From the NCBI RefSeq assembly GCF_000621445.1, contig NZ_JHYI01000006.1, positions 124,001 through 188,000 of the forward strand: 64,000 bases of DNA. Reading direction: 5' to 3'. Origin of the DNA: Alkalihalobacillus bogoriensis ATCC BAA-922. Lineage in GTDB: Bacteria > Bacillota > Bacilli > Bacillales > Bacillaceae_F. Shown here one piece after another: positions 34,037 to 43,524 of the stretch (positions within the stretch are counted from its first letter, which is position 1; every line of letters begins with the position of its first letter). A program made the translations under genes and the position numbers. Under the pieces are notes generated by a model, which was not told where the DNA came from, did no database searches, and saw only the letters and a list, made by a program, of their open reading frames with translations.

Positions 34037-34861
34037 TCATTTTTGGCAACGATGGCAATAATGCGTTCCTCTTCCTCCAACAACGATTTTTGTAATTGAC
34101 GTTCCACAAACACGGCAAGGTTCATTTTCCCTTCCATAAACAAGCAAATATTGTTGGAAAAACCCCATATCTCCTTGACCATTTACATAAGACTTAATCG
34201 AGCTTCCTCCTTGGTCAACAGCTTCTTGTAACGTATGAATAATTTCTTGATGTAGCTTTTCGGCTTGCTTCTTCGTAATATCCTTTGCAAGTGTTTCTGG
34301 ATATATATTTGCTCGAAATAAAGCTTCGTCTACGTAAATATTTCCTAAACCGACGACTGTTTTTTGATCCAATAGTACTACTTTCACTTTTCGATTCGTA
34401 TGTTTAAAGGAAGATAGCAATAATTCCGGTGTGAATTCAGAGGAAAACGGTTCTACCCCTAGTTGAGAAAGAGGCATCACTTTTTCTTCTTCACCTTTCA
34501 CAAATAAATGCATCGTTCCAAATTTACGAACGTCTTGGTAACGCAATTCAGTTTTGTCTGTAAAGGTAAAAATAACATGAACATGTTTGTTTATATCGTC
34601 TGTTTTCTGAAATAAACCATATCTACCTTCCATTCTTAAATGTGAAACAAGAACATAGTCGGTGAAAACAAACTTTAAAAATTTCCCTCGCCGATCAATT
34701 TTTTCAATCGTTTGTCCTTGTAATAAAAATTCAAACTGTTTTATATCATCTGGTTTTTTTATTATTTTAGGCCAACGAATGTCCACGGAATCAATTGTCT
34801 TGCCTATGACTAATTGTTGTAACGTTCGTTTTACTGTTTCTACTTCAGGTAATTCTGGCAT
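34037..34861 (-). CDS. mutM: formamidopyrimidine-DNA glycosylase
   Basis: Removes 8-oxoguanine and FaPy lesions and cuts the abasic site by beta,delta-elimination; 274 residues. The catalytic N-terminal Pro-Glu is intact (MPELPEVETVKRTL), the H2TH domain has LGNIYVDEALFRANIYPET (~residue 170), and the zinc finger is CRVCGTSITKIVVGGRGTHY with a second Cys pair (CHRC) at the C-terminus. Starts 12 bases after polA with AAGGAG, hence co-transcribed. Confidence 0.96.
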   Translation of the reverse strand: MPELPEVETVKRTLQQLVIGKTIDSVDIRWPKIIKKPDDIKQFEFLLQGQTIEKIDRRGKFLKFVFTDYVLVSHLRMEGRYGLFQKTDDINKHVHVIFTFTDKTELRYQDVRKFGTMHLFVKGEEEKVMPLSQLGVEPFSSEFTPELLLSSFKHTNRKVKVVLLDQKTVVGLGNIYVDEALFRANIYPETLAKDITKKQAEKLHQEIIHTLQEAVDQGGSSIKSYVNGQGDMGFFQQYLLVYGRENEPCRVCGTSITKIVVGGRGTHYCHRCQK

Positions 34862-34872
34862 TGGAATTCTCC

Positions 34873-37494
34873 TTATTTTGCATCATACCAAGTATTTCCA
34901 TACTCAAGTTCTACTTTCAAAGGAACTTCTAACGGTAATGCTTGTTCCATGACTTCAGGAACGATTTTTTTCATCATTTCTAGTTCATCTTTTGGCACTT
35001 CAAAAATTAATTCATCGTGTACTTGTAACAATAATCGACTTTGAAGCTTTTCCTTTTCAAGCCTTGTTGCCATGTCGACCATCGCTTTTTTAATAATGTC
35101 AGCCGCTGTTCCTTGAATCGGTGTATTCATCGCTGTACGCTCGGCAAAACTTCGTAAATTAAAATTGCGACTCGTAATATCTGGTACATACCGACGACGA
35201 TGAAGCAATGTTGTGACAAACCCTTTTTCTCTTGCATGTTCTACAATATTATCCATATATTCTTTTACTTTCGGATATGTTTCAAAATATCGGTTTATAA
35301 ATTCAGCTGCTTCTTTTCTCGTTATGTTTAAATTTTGCGATAATCCATAATCGCTTATTCCATATACAATACCAAAATTTACTGCTTTTGCTCCACGTCT
35401 CATGTCAGAAGTCACATCATCTTCCTTAACATGAAACACATCCATAGCCGTTTTCGTATGAATATCCATATTTTCATTAAAAGCGGAAATTAATTTATCA
35501 TCTTTTGCAATATGGGCCAGAACTCTTAATTCAATTTGAGAATAGTCGGCTGCTAATATGAGCCAATCATTTTCGGAAGGTACAAACGCTTTTCTTATTT
35601 TCCGCCCTTCTTCAAGACGAATCGGAATGTTTTGTAAATTAGGCTCTGTTGAGCTTAATCGTCCTGTTTGAGTAAGTGCTTGGTTAAAAATCGTATGAAT
35701 TTTGTTCGTATCTTTATGAATGACTTTTGTTAAACCTTCGATATAAGTCGATTGAAGCTTTCCAAGTTGACGATAATGAAGAATTTGTTCCACTATTTCA
35801 TGTTTATCTTTTAGCTTTTCAAGAACATCAGCTGAAGTAGAATAACCTGTTTTTGTTTTTTTTAAAGCAGGGAGTCCTAGTTTTTCAAATAAAATTTCAC
35901 CTAACTGTTTTGGTGAATTAATATTAAATGACTGACCAGCTAACTCATGAATCGAATGTTCAAGCTTTGCTAACTTTTCAGCTAATTCCTCACCCATTTT
36001 ATCGAGGACAGCTGTGTCGACTTTCACTCCTGTTGCTTCCATCTTCCCAAGAATGACAGAAAGCGGCATTTCAAGCTCTTTGCACAATTCATATTGCTCA
36101 TTTTCCTGTAATTCTTTTTCTAATGTTTCTTTTAACTCATACATCGTTTGCGCTTTTCGTATTAAATGTTTTTCAAGTGTATCTTTTTCAGGTACTTTTC
36201 GTTTTGCTCCTTTCCCATACACAGCTTCATCATAATCAACAAGCTGGTTGCCTTGTCGCTTACTAATATCCGCTAGTTCATGAGAAGAAACAGAAGGGTC
36301 TAATATATAGGAAGCAATTAAAAAGTCAAAATCAATGCCGTTTAATTCAATGCCTTGCCAGCCTAAGGCAACGGTTGCTTTCTTAGCGTCAAATACCCAT
36401 TTCTTATTATCACTTTTTGCCCACGCATAAAATGCTTCTGATTGAAGTGCTTTTTCCGTTAAATAAAACTTACCCTTTTCGTTTGCTATCGCTACTCCAA
36501 CAATGTCAGCTTGATGGTAGTTTTCCTCTAATACTTCAATGACTACTGCTGCTGGGCTGCTTAGTTGGTCTGTTATTTCAGAAATAACGTCATACTCGAC
36601 TTCTTCTTTCGTCATCGTAGATTGTTGTTCTTCTCCACCAACACGTTCTAATAAAGAGTTAAACTCCAATTCTTTAAAAAGCGTAATAATCTCTTGTTTG
36701 TCTGGATTTTCAAACGTCATCTCGGAAAACTCAATATTGACGGGAACATCTCGGAAAATTGTTGCTAATTCTTTACTCATCAATGCTTGTTCTTGATTTT
36801 CCTCTAATCGTTCTTTCATTTTTTTGCCTGATATTTTATCAATTGATTGTAATACTTCTTCAACAGTATGATATTCTTTCAATAATTTTAATGCTGTCTT
36901 TTCCCCAATCCCTGGTACTCCTGGGATATTATCTGAACTATCCCCCATCAATCCTTTCATATCAATGATTTGTTCAGGTGATATTCCGTATTTCTCATAG
37001 AGCACTTTTTCATCGTATGTTTCTACATTTGTTATTCCTTTACGCGTTAAAGAAACTGTGACATGTTTTGAAACAAGTTGTAGTAAATCTTTATCTCCTG
37101 AAAATACTTTTACATCCCAATTTTCCTGCTCCGCTCGTTTTGAAATCGTGCCAATAATATCGTCTGCTTCATAGTTTTCCAATTCAAAACGAGAAATGTT
37201 AAATGCATCTAATACTTTACGAATATACGGGAATTGCTCTGACAGCTCGTGGGGTGTTTTTTGACGACCGCTTTTATATTCTCCATATGTATTATGACGA
37301 AACGTTGTTTTCCCTGCATCAAATGCAACCAGCATATGTGTCGGCTTTTCTTCTTCAATGATTTTTAACAACATTGTTGTAAAGCCATACACAGCATTTG
37401 TATACACACCTTTCTCATTGTTTAACAAAGGCAACGCAAAAAATGCTCGGTAAGCAATACTATTTCCATCTACTAATATGAGTTTATTCAACAT
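34873..37494 (-). CDS. polA: DNA polymerase I
   Basis: 873 residues; Okazaki-fragment maturation and repair synthesis. An N-terminal 5'-3' FEN-type nuclease (LILVDGNSIAYRAFFALP; YEADDIIGTI; GVPGIGEKTALKLL) is followed by a degenerate 3'-5' exonuclease domain in which the Asp-x-Glu site is replaced (PAAVVIEVLEENY). The polymerase has motif A AADYSQIELRVLAHIA, O-helix RRGAKAVNFGIVYGIS and motif C QVHDELIFEVP. The lost proofreading residues are usual for Bacillus Pol I. The start MLNKLILV is preceded by an odd GCGGGGGG close to the ATG rather than a typical ribosome-binding site. Confidence 0.97.
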   Translation of the reverse strand: MLNKLILVDGNSIAYRAFFALPLLNNEKGVYTNAVYGFTTMLLKIIEEEKPTHMLVAFDAGKTTFRHNTYGEYKSGRQKTPHELSEQFPYIRKVLDAFNISRFELENYEADDIIGTISKRAEQENWDVKVFSGDKDLLQLVSKHVTVSLTRKGITNVETYDEKVLYEKYGISPEQIIDMKGLMGDSSDNIPGVPGIGEKTALKLLKEYHTVEEVLQSIDKISGKKMKERLEENQEQALMSKELATIFRDVPVNIEFSEMTFENPDKQEIITLFKELEFNSLLERVGGEEQQSTMTKEEVEYDVISEITDQLSSPAAVVIEVLEENYHQADIVGVAIANEKGKFYLTEKALQSEAFYAWAKSDNKKWVFDAKKATVALGWQGIELNGIDFDFLIASYILDPSVSSHELADISKRQGNQLVDYDEAVYGKGAKRKVPEKDTLEKHLIRKAQTMYELKETLEKELQENEQYELCKELEMPLSVILGKMEATGVKVDTAVLDKMGEELAEKLAKLEHSIHELAGQSFNINSPKQLGEILFEKLGLPALKKTKTGYSTSADVLEKLKDKHEIVEQILHYRQLGKLQSTYIEGLTKVIHKDTNKIHTIFNQALTQTGRLSSTEPNLQNIPIRLEEGRKIRKAFVPSENDWLILAADYSQIELRVLAHIAKDDKLISAFNENMDIHTKTAMDVFHVKEDDVTSDMRRGAKAVNFGIVYGISDYGLSQNLNITRKEAAEFINRYFETYPKVKEYMDNIVEHAREKGFVTTLLHRRRYVPDITSRNFNLRSFAERTAMNTPIQGTAADIIKKAMVDMATRLEKEKLQSRLLLQVHDELIFEVPKDELEMMKKIVPEVMEQALPLEVPLKVELEYGNTWYDAK

Positions 37495-37556
37495 AAACCC
37501 CCCGCTTTCTTCTTCATTCTCGAGTAGCTTCATTTTATCATATCAAGGAGCGAATG

Positions 37557-37598
37557 AAAAAAAAGAGGACGACTCAATTTTCTCATTGAGTCATCCTA
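37557..37598 (-). terminator. terminator after hflC
   Basis: AGTAGGATGACTCAAT and ATTGAGTCGTCCTCTT arms (minus strand) form a long stem, then TTTTTTTTC. It separates hflKC from polA. Confidence 0.85.
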
Positions 37599-37631
37599 CT
37601 TTTAATACCTTCGATTCGATTTTTCTCATTC

Positions 37632-38561
37632 TTACTCGAGTCCACCCATTAACAGCCGTGCATATGGAGAATTCGCTGGTAAAACAATGACAGTTTCATC
37701 ATCGATTGTTGTTTCATAAGACTGTAATGTTCGATATAAATTATAAAATTCAACATCTTGGCTAAATGCTTCATTATATAGCTTAGCAGCTTCAGCTTCA
37801 CCTTCTGCTTCGATTTCAGCTGCATCTGCTGTCGCTTTTGCAATCATCTCTTGAACTTCTTTATCTGTATTTGCACGAATCCGATTGGCATCAGCATCCC
37901 CTTGTGATAAATATTCTTGTGCTGTTGAATTCCGTTCAGAAATCATTCGTCGATACACCGCTTGTTCGTTTTCCTCAGGTAAATCCGTTCGTTTCATTCG
38001 AATATCTGTAACCGAAATCCCGTATTGATCCCGTTCAAGCAAATCATTAACACTATCACGCACACGTTCATTAAAGCTCCCACGCGTTGAACTCTCATCA
38101 TTAATAATTTCATCGTAATTTAATTGTCCTAACTCTGCACGAATAACAGAGAAAATAAAATTAGCCATTATCGACTCCGCATTTTCAACTGAACGTGCAT
38201 TCGAGATCATTAATTGTGGATTATCGACTTTCCAAACGGCATAATTATCGACTAGCATTCTCTTTTTATCTTTTGTATTAATTTCAGCAGGAGTGACGTC
38301 ATAAATCATTTGATACTTTGGTAATGTCGTAACCGTTTGAATAAACGGAATTTTATAACTTAAGCCTGGCTCTGTTTCCACTCTTACCACTTCACCAAAC
38401 TGTCGAACAATCTTATATTCTCCTTGTTGAACAATAAAAAGATTGCTTACAATTGTCGCGATAATAACAATAATAATCGCGATAGTAATTCCTATTTTCG
38501 AATACTTTTTCCACTCGTCACCTGGTCGACGTTCATTAATATCTACAATATTATCACTCAT
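37632..38561 (-). CDS. hflC: SPFH-domain protease modulator HflC
   Basis: 309 residues; type II membrane protein with one N-terminal helix (IGITIAIIIVIIATIVSNLF, ~25-44) and an SPFH/band-7 domain (VRQFGEVVRVETEPGLSYKI), then a coiled coil rich in Glu/Ala (AEIEAEGEAEAAKLYNEAF, ~245). HflK and HflC form a large cage around FtsH in E. coli and limit its proteolysis of membrane proteins; that role in Bacillus is inference. Overlaps hflK by eight bases and has AAGGAGG at its start. The pair is absent from this place in B. subtilis. Confidence 0.9.
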   Translation of the reverse strand: MSDNIVDINERRPGDEWKKYSKIGITIAIIIVIIATIVSNLFIVQQGEYKIVRQFGEVVRVETEPGLSYKIPFIQTVTTLPKYQMIYDVTPAEINTKDKKRMLVDNYAVWKVDNPQLMISNARSVENAESIMANFIFSVIRAELGQLNYDEIINDESSTRGSFNERVRDSVNDLLERDQYGISVTDIRMKRTDLPEENEQAVYRRMISERNSTAQEYLSQGDADANRIRANTDKEVQEMIAKATADAAEIEAEGEAEAAKLYNEAFSQDVEFYNLYRTLQSYETTIDDETVIVLPANSPYARLLMGGLE

Positions 38562-39516
38562 TCGAAGTTCCTCCTTCCTGTACCGGCTGCGTTTGTCGCT
38601 CAAGAGGTCGAATAGGTAAATAATTCACCGTATCATTATTGCTATCCAAGATATAAATCTCTGTTCCCGGTAACACCGTTTCTAATGTTTCTAAAATAAG
38701 GCGACTTCTTGTCACATCAGGATTGTTTCTATACTCATTGTAAAGAGCATTAAATCTAGCTACATCCCCTCTTGCTCTTTCAATTCGCTCTGACTTTGTT
38801 CCTTCCGCGCGAGAAATGAGGGCATCTTTTTCCCCTTCTGCTTCATTAATTAATTGATTTCGGTATTTTTCCGCTTCATTGACTTTTGTTAATCGTTCTT
38901 CACGTGCATCTGTTACTTCTGTAAATGCTCGCCTTACTTCTTCATTCGGTAGTTCAACATCTTGCAGTTTTACATCCATAACAGAAATCCCAATCTCATA
39001 ATGTTCCATCAGTTCAACTAAATAATCTCTTACACTTGCCTCTATTTCAGGTCGTTGGTCTGTTAACACATTATCAATTTGAGAGCTTCCAATCACACCA
39101 CGCAAAGAGGCTGATGTCGCATTATACAAAATTTCCTCAGGCTTATCAGCATTAAATAAGTATTGTTCTGGGTTTGTAATTCTCCATTGAACAATTAAAT
39201 CTGCCAATAGTATATTTTCATCGCCAGTAATCATCTTTGCTTCATCCGTATATTCCAGATTACCGTCATCACCTTCACGATAACCTACACGCAAAGCAAA
39301 TGTTTGTCTTGGTAAAACCTCAACTTTTTGAATTGGCCACGGCATTTTAAAGTGTAATCCTGGTTCTGTCACCGTATCTTCTACTTTACCAAATGTAATC
39401 AGTGCTGCTTGCTCTGTTTCATCGACTATGTACCAACCTGTTACTAAAAACAAGGCCAATATCGCAATAACAACTAACGATACAAACCCGATGATTAATT
39501 GTTTAATTGTAACCAT
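38554..39516 (-). CDS. hflK: SPFH-domain protease modulator HflK
   Basis: 320 residues; N-terminal membrane helix (IIGFVSLVVIAILALFLVTG, ~7-26), SPFH domain (LITFGKVEDTVTEPGLHFKM, ~40-60) and a C-terminal charged coiled coil (EEVRRAFTEVTDAREERLTK onward). Partner of HflC. The ATG follows AAGGGGGAAG, 40 bases downstream of a well-matched sigma-W-type promoter, so the pair is probably induced by envelope stress, as other SPFH genes (floT, yqfA) are in B. subtilis. Confidence 0.9.
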   Translation of the reverse strand: MVTIKQLIIGFVSLVVIAILALFLVTGWYIVDETEQAALITFGKVEDTVTEPGLHFKMPWPIQKVEVLPRQTFALRVGYREGDDGNLEYTDEAKMITGDENILLADLIVQWRITNPEQYLFNADKPEEILYNATSASLRGVIGSSQIDNVLTDQRPEIEASVRDYLVELMEHYEIGISVMDVKLQDVELPNEEVRRAFTEVTDAREERLTKVNEAEKYRNQLINEAEGEKDALISRAEGTKSERIERARGDVARFNALYNEYRNNPDVTRSRLILETLETVLPGTEIYILDSNNDTVNYLPIRPLERQTQPVQEGGTSNE

Positions 39517-39555
39517 ATCTTCCCCCTTAATTCTTCTTTGTCATCTACTCTTTCA

Positions 39556-39581
39556 TACGAAAAGAGTATGAAAAGGTTTCA
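39556..39581 (-). promoter_or_regulatory. sigma-W-type promoter of hflKC
   Basis: TGAAAC (39576-39581), 16 bases, CGTA (39556-39559) on the minus strand, an exact match to the sigma-W signature, ending 40 bases upstream of the hflK ATG. The spacer is T-rich as in known sigma-W promoters. Confidence 0.82.
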
Positions 39582-39671
39582 CTATTATTATAATATACTA
39601 GTGTAAAAGATTATAGAATTGTCTACTTCCAATTCATTCTATTTCTATCGAATATAAATCATATTTTTCAT

Positions 39672-39709
39672 AAAAAAAAGGACGAAAGCTAAAGGGGGTG
39701 CTTTCGTCC
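39672..39709 (-). terminator. terminator after phoPR
   Basis: GGACGAAAGC and GCTTTCGTCC form a perfect 10-bp stem followed by TTTTTTTT on the minus strand. Confidence 0.9.
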
Positions 39710-39734
39710 AACAAGGGGATGTAAAACAACTTTC

Positions 39735-39774
39735 GTAAACACTCTGTAGGGATGAGAATAAACAGGGTGTTTAC
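39735..39774 (-). other. stem-loop in the 3' region of phoPR
   Basis: GTAAACACCCTGT and ACAGAGTGTTTAC pair with one mismatch around a ~14-base loop, between the phoR stop and its terminator. It could stabilise the 3' end of the mRNA; no U-tract follows. Confidence 0.6.
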
Positions 39775-39860
39775 TGGCATTGATGAAACCGTTCTTTGTC
39801 ATTATAATCGCTTAGAGTAAAGGAGAGATAAAGCTAGTATTAATTATTTGTAAAGAGTTT

Positions 39861-41645
39861 TTACTCCATTTCCGTAGAATGTTTATTTAACCGAATGAAA
39901 AATGTCGTCCCTTTTCCAACCGTACTTTCCACATGGATCTTTCCATGATGTGCTTCAACAAGATGTTTTACAATCGCTAAGCCTAATCCAGTACCGCCTG
40001 AATTCCGGCTTCTCGCTTTATCGACACGGTAAAACCGTTCAAATATACGAGGTAATTCCTTCTCACTTATCCCAATACCTGAGTCTTTAATTTTGATTTC
40101 AATACATTCTTGTCCATATGGAACAGCTTCTACATATAAAAAACCTCCCGCTGGAGTGTACGTTAATCCATTCGTAATTAAGTTAATAATGATTTGTCGT
40201 ATGCGCGTTGGATCTCCATCAATACATAAATCACCGTCAACTCGGTATTCAAGCATAATTTCCTTTTCTTCCGCTTTTCCTTTTAACAGCAATACAACAT
40301 CTTCAATAATTTCAGCGACATTCACCTTTTGCCAGTTTAATTTGAAATATTGTTGCTCAATTCTAGATAACTCTAATAAATCATGAATCAAACTTTGAAG
40401 GCGTTCGCTTTCTTTCCAAATAATTGTTAAAAACTTTTCTCGCAACTCTTTTTCTTCCATTGCACCGTCTAACAATGTTTCAGAAAATCCCTTAATCGAA
40501 GTGACCGGTGTTTTTAACTCATGAGATACATTTGCGACAAAGTCTTTTCTTACTTGCTCTAATTTCTTTAACTCTGTAATGTCATGAAAAACGAGAGCGA
40601 TCCCTTTTAGTTTTCCTTCTTCACTCATAATCGGTGCCCCGTATACATCAAAGTGGCGAACTTCTAAATAAAAGGCTAATTTCACTTGTTTTCGCTGCCG
40701 TTTTTCTGTTATGAAAATATCTTGAACAATTTTAATAATTTCTTTATGAACGATCACTTCATGGTACATACGGTTTAACCATTGATCCGTATTTTCTTGA
40801 AAAATGTCACGACATGATTTATTAATTAACGTAATGTCACCACGGGTGCTTATAAAGATTAGGCCACTCCCCATGTTTTCAATTAATGTTTCCATTCGTT
40901 CTTGCTGTATTTGATGTCGTCTCGTTACTTGGTCTAAATTATACGCTAACACGTTAATCGATCGACTTAATTGACCGACTTCATCTTCCCTACCTTCTAC
41001 GGTTCTTGCTTTAAAATCACCATCAGTTAAGGCATTAGCCACCCTTGTTGCTTCTTCAATAGGTCCAATCATTTGGTTTGTAATCCGATAAGTAACAGAA
41101 ACGATAACCAAAAATGCCATGGATATACTCACAACTAAAACAGACCATAAGTTTTTTGTAACATCACTTAGCGCTTTAATCGGAACACCTAGTCGAACAA
41201 ATCCAATTAATTCTGTATCTACATACAACGGCATCGCATAATACAATAAATCAGCTTCCACCGTGTCACTATACCGAATTTCATGTCCCCCTCCATCTTG
41301 GAGAGCTTCTTGAATTTCTGGTCGCAACAAATGATTGTCCATTGTTATTGGATTAGCATGTGATTCGGCAATAACGGTACCGTCTGTTTTTATTAATGTG
41401 ACTCGTGCTTCTAACTTTTCACTTACATCAAATGCTAATTGCTGAATGTCTTCACCTCGCTCAAACTCCAGATTCGCTACAGTATAGGCAAGCATTTCTG
41501 TCTCTTTTTCCATTCGGTCTGTTAAATGATCAAAATAAAAACTATTAAATAATTGTCCAATTACAAAACCTAACCCGATTAACACTAAAAGAGTGACTGA
41601 CAAAATATAAATCGTTAACCGGGAGCGAAACTTAAACTTGGCCAT
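39861..41645 (-). CDS. phoR: phosphate-responsive sensor histidine kinase PhoR
   Basis: 594 residues. Two membrane helices (~10-30 and ~165-185) flank an extracytoplasmic sensor of ~130 residues, then HAMP (~190-240), PAS (~245-355), H-box FVANVSHELKTPVTSIKGF (~370), and an ATPase domain with GGTGLGLAIVKHLVEAHHG (~555). Phosphorylates PhoP on phosphate limitation. The gene overlaps phoP by 14 bases, so the two are coupled. Synteny mdh-phoPR-polA is as in B. subtilis, with hflKC inserted. Confidence 0.94.
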   Translation of the reverse strand: MAKFKFRSRLTIYILSVTLLVLIGLGFVIGQLFNSFYFDHLTDRMEKETEMLAYTVANLEFERGEDIQQLAFDVSEKLEARVTLIKTDGTVIAESHANPITMDNHLLRPEIQEALQDGGGHEIRYSDTVEADLLYYAMPLYVDTELIGFVRLGVPIKALSDVTKNLWSVLVVSISMAFLVIVSVTYRITNQMIGPIEEATRVANALTDGDFKARTVEGREDEVGQLSRSINVLAYNLDQVTRRHQIQQERMETLIENMGSGLIFISTRGDITLINKSCRDIFQENTDQWLNRMYHEVIVHKEIIKIVQDIFITEKRQRKQVKLAFYLEVRHFDVYGAPIMSEEGKLKGIALVFHDITELKKLEQVRKDFVANVSHELKTPVTSIKGFSETLLDGAMEEKELREKFLTIIWKESERLQSLIHDLLELSRIEQQYFKLNWQKVNVAEIIEDVVLLLKGKAEEKEIMLEYRVDGDLCIDGDPTRIRQIIINLITNGLTYTPAGGFLYVEAVPYGQECIEIKIKDSGIGISEKELPRIFERFYRVDKARSRNSGGTGLGLAIVKHLVEAHHGKIHVESTVGKGTTFFIRLNKHSTEME

Positions 41646-42357
41646 TTAATTGGGGCTCCTCAAGTTTATACCCTAACCCACGAATAGTTTTAATATAAAT
41701 AGGTTTTTTTGTATTTGGTTCAATCTTCTCACGCAAATGGCTAATATGAACATCTACAATTCTCGTATCGCCCACAAATTCATAATTCCAGACTGCATTT
41801 AACAATTGGTCTCTCGTTAAGACTCTTCCTTTATGGTTAGCTAAATATAATAATAATTCAAATTCTTTTGGTGTAAGGTCCATTGGAATTTTATTATAAA
41901 GCACCTCATAATTGTCAGGGAAAATTTCCACTTCTCCGATTTGAATAATCGTATCGTCAGACTGATTTCCTTCTTGAATTGTTTGCACTTGACCGACACG
42001 ACGCAAAATTGCTCTTACTCTAGCTACTACTTCTCTTGGACTGAATGGTTTTGTCATATAATCATCTGCTCCAAGTTCCAACCCTAACACTTTGTCAAAC
42101 TCATCATCTTTTGCTGTAAGCATAAGAATAGGGGTCATAATTTTATTTAAGCGCATTTGCTTACATACATCTAACCCATCGATTTCTGGAATCATTAAAT
42201 CGAGTACAACTAAATCAAATTGCTGATTTTTTGCTAGCTGAAGAGCCGTATTTCCATCCATTGCAGTTACTACATGAAACCCTGCTTGTTCTAAATTAAA
42301 CTGTAATAAAGTAACGATTGATTCTTCATCATCAACGACTAAAATTCTCTGTGACAT
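41632..42357 (-). CDS. phoP: phosphate response regulator PhoP
   Basis: 241-residue OmpR-family regulator. Receiver domain with acidic pair (VVDDEES), phospho-acceptor Asp in VVLDLMIPEIDGL (~residue 53) and Lys in DDYMTKPFSPRE. C-terminal winged helix ends RIVDVHISHLREKIEPNTKK and TIRGLGYKLE. Binds TTAACA-type direct repeats of 11-bp period; two such repeats lie directly upstream, suggesting autoregulation. Confidence 0.96.
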   Translation of the reverse strand: MSQRILVVDDEESIVTLLQFNLEQAGFHVVTAMDGNTALQLAKNQQFDLVVLDLMIPEIDGLDVCKQMRLNKIMTPILMLTAKDDEFDKVLGLELGADDYMTKPFSPREVVARVRAILRRVGQVQTIQEGNQSDDTIIQIGEVEIFPDNYEVLYNKIPMDLTPKEFELLLYLANHKGRVLTRDQLLNAVWNYEFVGDTRIVDVHISHLREKIEPNTKKPIYIKTIRGLGYKLEEPQLNGQV

Positions 42358-42399
42358 GTTTGTCCTCCATACGTAAAGGAATTTATAATATTAATTTAG

Positions 42400-42431
42400 A
42401 TTATAGCAAAGTAATGTAAAGGTAATGTAAA
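42400..42431 (-). promoter_or_regulatory. phoP promoter with Pho-box direct repeats
   Basis: On the minus strand TTTACATTACC and TTTACATTACT lie in tandem (boxes at 42426-42431 and 42415-42420, 11-bp period), then TATAAT at 42400-42405. TT(A/C/T)A(C/T)A repeats at 11 bp are the PhoP-binding pattern of Bacillus. Confidence 0.68.
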
Positions 42432-42499
42432 TTTTACAATATATCCTGCACAAATTACAATTTCTCTTATAGGATCGCTCATCTCGAATCTAAAGAATA

Positions 42500-42541
42500 T
42501 TAAAAAAAGCAAGATGAGAATCCCCATCTTACTTTTTCTTC
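42500..42541 (-). terminator. terminator after mdh
   Basis: GTAAGATGGGGA and TCTCATCTTGC arms form an imperfect stem followed by TTTTTTTAATA on the minus strand, immediately after the mdh stop. Confidence 0.75.
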
Positions 42542-42543
42542 GT

Positions 42544-43488
42544 TTATTCTTTTGGTAAGGCAGTCATCACATTTCTTACAGACTCGACAGATTTATCGAG
42601 GGCCGCCTTCTCCTCTTCTGTTAAATCCAACTCAACGACTTTTTCAATGCCATCTCCACCTAGTATTGTAGGGACACCAAGATAGATGTCATCGTATCCA
42701 TATTCTCCCTCAAGGTATGCAATCGTTGGGATGACTCGTTTTTTATCTTTTAAAATCGCTTCAACCATTTGCGTTAATGCAGCCGCAGGAGCGTAATAGG
42801 CACTTCCGTTTCCTAGTAGCCCAACGATTTCTCCACCGCCTTTACGAGTCCGTTCTACAATCGCATCTATCCGATCTTGTGGTATTAATTTTTCTAAAGG
42901 AACTCCACCCGCAAAAGAATAGCGAATTAAAGGTACCATATCATCACCATGACCACCTAATACAAATCCCGTAATATCCTCTACTGACAAATTTAACTCT
43001 TGTGCGACAAATGTTCGAAACCGAGCTGTATCTAGAACTCCAGATTGTCCAATGACTCTGTTTTTCGAAAATCCTGATTCTTTAAAAACAGTATATGTCA
43101 TCGCATCAGCGGGATTCGTGAGAACAATAATGTAACAGTGTGGAGAATGTTTGACGACTTCATTCGTAACTGCTTTCATAATTTTTGCATTTGTACTTAC
43201 TAAATCATCACGACTCATTCCTGGTTTTCTCGCAATGCCAGCAGTGATAACGACAACATCAGAATTAGCTGTATCTTCATATTGACTTGTCCCAATAATA
43301 TGTGAATCCACGCCTTGAACTGGTGTCGATTCTAGCATGTCCAACGCTTTCCCTTTTGTTGGACCTTCCATTTGTGGGATATCGACTAATACAACATCAC
43401 CAAGTTCTTTTTGGGCAACCATCAGGGCCGTAGTAGCTCCTGTAAAACCGCCACCAATCACTGATATTTTTCTTCTTCTTATTGCCAT
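42544..43488 (-). CDS. mdh: malate dehydrogenase
   Basis: 314-residue LDH-like NAD malate dehydrogenase of the TCA cycle. [11 protein letters not shown] nucleotide loop near the N-terminus, substrate-specificity Arg in [16 protein letters not shown] (~residue 85), [11 protein letters not shown] (~150) and catalytic His in [12 protein letters not shown] (~180). Third gene of citZ-icd-mdh. A long palindrome separates it from icd. Start ATG follows AAGGAG. Confidence 0.96.
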   Translation of the reverse strand: MAIRRRKISVIGGGFTGATTALMVAQKELGDVVLVDIPQMEGPTKGKALDMLESTPVQGVDSHIIGTSQYEDTANSDVVVITAGIARKPGMSRDDLVSTNAKIMKAVTNEVVKHSPHCYIIVLTNPADAMTYTVFKESGFSKNRVIGQSGVLDTARFRTFVAQELNLSVEDITGFVLGGHGDDMVPLIRYSFAGGVPLEKLIPQDRIDAIVERTRKGGGEIVGLLGNGSAYYAPAAALTQMVEAILKDKKRVIPTIAYLEGEYGYDDIYLGVPTILGGDGIEKVVELDLTEEEKAALDKSVESVRNVMTALPKE

Positions 43489-43524
43489 TTCTTCTCACTC
43501 CTTGTCTTTTTGATGAGCTAAGTA

